21,854 nt of DNA from DRQF01 sp964559135 (GTDB taxonomy: Bacteria > Planctomycetota > GCA-002687715 > DRQF01), in NCBI GenBank assembly GCA_964559135.1, contig CAZLGG010000068.1, positions 1-21,854 of the forward strand. The letters are read 5' to 3'. The notes beneath the pieces are model-generated. The model was not told the DNA's origin and searched no databases. It worked only from the letters and a program-made list of their open reading frames with translations. Positions 21,831-21,854 of this stretch are shown here, one piece after another. The position numbers were made by a program, and so were the translations under genes. How positions within the stretch are numbered: the first letter of the stretch is position 1; each line of letters opens with the position of its first letter.

Positions 21831-21854
21831 ATGAGCGAATCCAGAACCAGACAT
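21831..21854 (+). CDS. pstC: Start of a probable PstC permease gene (runs off window)
   Basis: ATG at 21831 opens eight codons (MSESRTRH) before the window ends. Nothing in eight residues identifies it. The call rests only on pst gene order, where pstC commonly follows pstS, and on the 75-base spacing on the same strand. It lacks a visible ribosome site. Confidence 0.3.

Noticed and set aside
1..21854. CRISPR array, tRNA, rRNA, transposase or integrase
   Set aside because: No spaced direct repeats, cloverleaf-like or rRNA-like segments, or transposase/integrase motifs were seen on reading both strands.

Overview
This is a 21.9 kb, GC-rich, densely coded bacterial window. A secretin and secretion ATPase imply an outer membrane, so the cell is diderm. 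It carries a ten-N assembly gap (6817-6826), so it comes from a draft genome or MAG. The gene content would fit a Planctomycetota-like or other deep, poorly sampled lineage, but taxonomy cannot be settled from the sequence alone.

Layout. (1) 1-3318, minus strand: secretin GspD followed by the truncated start of ATPase GspE (type II secretion or type IV pilus). (2) 3589-4689, plus: a PtsN-like PTS EIIA domain protein and an HU-family DNA-binding protein with its own promoter. (3) 4731-6110, minus: cystathionine beta-synthase with C-terminal CBS domains. (4) 6176-9319, plus: undecaprenyl-diphosphatase (interrupted by the N gap), an HDOD signalling protein, and an SthA-type pyridine nucleotide transhydrogenase. 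(5) 9371-12120, plus: an ABC half-exporter translationally coupled to an unrecognised protein with a weak, degenerate glycosyltransferase-like half. (6) 12170-16366, plus: a lipoprotein resembling a PA/M28 peptidase that has lost its metal ligands, a BFD-like [2Fe-2S] protein coupled to a cysteine desulfurase, a YkuD/YafK-type L,D-transpeptidase homologue without its catalytic Cys and His, and a DUF151 bifunctional-nuclease-fold protein. (7) 16386-17297, minus: an unknown polytopic membrane protein. (8) 17384-20691, plus: a bacterial microcompartment (BMC) operon. (9) 20784-end, plus: pstS and the first codons of a probable pstC.

The BMC operon is the most interesting part. Its order is BMC-P1, rpiB, BMC-P2, BMC-P3, deoC, then a uridine-phosphorylase-family gene. 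The first five genes overlap or abut by a few bases. This composition matches the loci known as 'sugar phosphate utilizing' (SPU) BMCs. Nucleoside phosphorylase would release (deoxy)ribose-1-phosphate. After a mutase not seen here, RpiB and DeoC would act on the pentose-5-phosphates, and DeoC would make acetaldehyde inside a shell. Both RpiB and DeoC carry N-terminal amphipathic helices that look like encapsulation peptides. RpiB also has a small extra domain and an Asp where the E. coli enzyme has its catalytic Cys. DeoC has a four-Cys motif between its helix and its aldolase barrel. No hexameric or trimeric shell gene, aldehyde dehydrogenase or PduL is present, so the rest of the compartment must be encoded elsewhere.

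Several other genes look like pseudoenzymes (the M28-like lipoprotein, the L,D-transpeptidase homologue, the GT-like protein), which is a second theme of the window. No rRNA, tRNA, CRISPR array or insertion sequence was seen. No gene-free stretch exceeds 300 bases; the longest is 3319-3588.
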